Shown here: positions 63,267 through 64,000 of the stretch, piece after piece | Position numbering within the stretch: position 1 is the first letter of the stretch | Layout: each line of letters begins with the position of its first letter | DNA from: Glossina fuscipes | Taxonomy: Eukaryota; Arthropoda; Insecta; Diptera; Glossinidae | Direction of reading: 5' to 3' | DNA: 64,000 nt | Assembly (NCBI RefSeq): GCF_014805625.2 | Contig: NW_023998414.1 | Span: forward strand, 38,956,575-39,020,574 | The notes under the pieces: model-generated | What the model was told of the DNA's origin: nothing | Databases searched by the model: none | What the model saw: only the letters and a program-made list of their open reading frames with translations | Made by a program: the position numbers and the translations under genes

Positions 63267-64000
63267 TTCGGCAAATTTCGCATCAAAAAATTTAATAAAC
63301 TAAAGTCTCCATATAGACACAGGTATGTAGATTCGCATACGGCCGTAAATACACATAACCTTAAATGAATATTTATTATAATGGTGCATATGCACATGCA
63401 CATGCACGAACGCGCGCAGCCTAATCGAAATACATGAAATTTAAATAAAATTAATGAACCTCAAATGCTGTAAAATAAAAATCCTCGCAAAAAAAAAAAA
63501 AAAAGAAAAAAAAATTAAGTTGAGCATGTGCACTAATTCACCTGGAGAGCTTAAATATTATTTATATATATATATGTGTGTGCGTTAATATGAGATATTG
63601 AAAATTAAATAGCCATCTGTAATAAACGCGTATGTATGCGTGCGGCACACTATGCAAGTAAAAATAATTTCTCTTTGGGAAAAGTTAATGAAAGTTTCAC
63701 TAACAACCTGAACTGGAATACTTTTACGTGGCAATAGGCCGATGACTACGGCCAGAGTTAAGTTTATCAATTGGTTGCTTCTTTAATATAAAAAAAAAAC
63801 TTATATTAGAGATAAGTCATAAAAATGGGGTATTTGCAAACAATCGAGATCGCAAAGGTAATCGAACGCGATTGCAGTTATATAATTATTTCCGTTGACG
63901 TCATAATCACGATAATGCAAAATATTTCATAATCAAAAACTTAAGCTTAACCGACCGACTCAATGATACCGAAAAACCTGTTTTTCCCTTTTGTTACAAA

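Larger units (their letters stand above)
60392..64000. other. Spacer, no gene supported
   Basis: Includes a stretch at 61.6-62.9 kb that is relatively free of low-complexity sequence but offers no open frame of 60 codons or more. (CAA)n lies at 62985-63008, a 38-T run at 63228-63265 and A-rich tracts at 63489-63515. Frames 61250-61453, 61359-61571, 63200-63403 and 63585-63770 have no recognised domain. Confidence 0.5.

Overview
The window looks like non-coding DNA from an AT-rich insect nuclear genome, most likely a higher fly (a tsetse, tephritid, muscid or drosophilid-type genome). This is inferred from style only. The sequence has very dense (TA)n, (CA)n, (CATA)n and (CAA)n microsatellites, abundant poly-A/poly-T, no operon-like packing, no ribosome-binding-site architecture, and two 10-N assembly gaps inside microsatellites. 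No protein, rRNA or tRNA could be matched to a known family with confidence, so the taxonomic call is tentative.

No long open reading frame exists on either strand. The longest are about 100-125 codons, and many of those are microsatellite or homopolymer translations. With roughly two-thirds A+T, stops should occur at about 7-8% of codons, so on the order of a hundred open frames of 60+ codons and several of 100+ codons are expected by chance in 64 kb. That is what is seen. The simplest reading is an intergenic stretch, a very large intron, or both. A handful of segments read better than background and are listed as low-confidence candidate exons or pseudogenes: 515-922 and 2873-3427 (broken frames in a visibly GC-richer block), 9331-9485 (flanked by splice-like sites), 30010-30343 minus (protein-like, with a possible start in another frame and a downstream AATAAA), and 33368-33637 minus (protein-like, hydrophobic, with a close AATAAA).

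Layout: 1-500 microsatellite flank; 500-3600 GC-richer block with broken frames; 3.6-9.0 kb low-complexity-rich spacer; 9.0-9.5 kb two adjacent perfect hairpins then the candidate exon; 9.5-22 kb spacer with many short tandem repeats; 22.2-22.46 kb a 121-bp tandem duplication; 23-29 kb spacer with a (TA)n/gap region; 29.04-29.11 kb a compact cluster of three phased ACGTCA-type decamers, two of them in hairpin loops; 30.0-33.6 kb the two minus-strand candidate ORFs; 34-45 kb spacer; 45.45-49.37 kb a pair of roughly 0.5-kb inverted repeats about 3 kb apart enclosing a T-rich, (GAT)n-bearing spacer; 50-56 kb microsatellite-rich spacer; 56.2-57.56 kb a purine-rich tract with a decayed ~200-bp tandem repeat; 57.6-64 kb spacer with the longest homopolymers and a perfect 36-bp palindrome.

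No convincing new multi-gene system was found. The strongest structural signals are the inverted-repeat pair and the 29.04-kb hairpin/motif cluster. The best coding lead is the minus-strand ORF at 30.0 kb.
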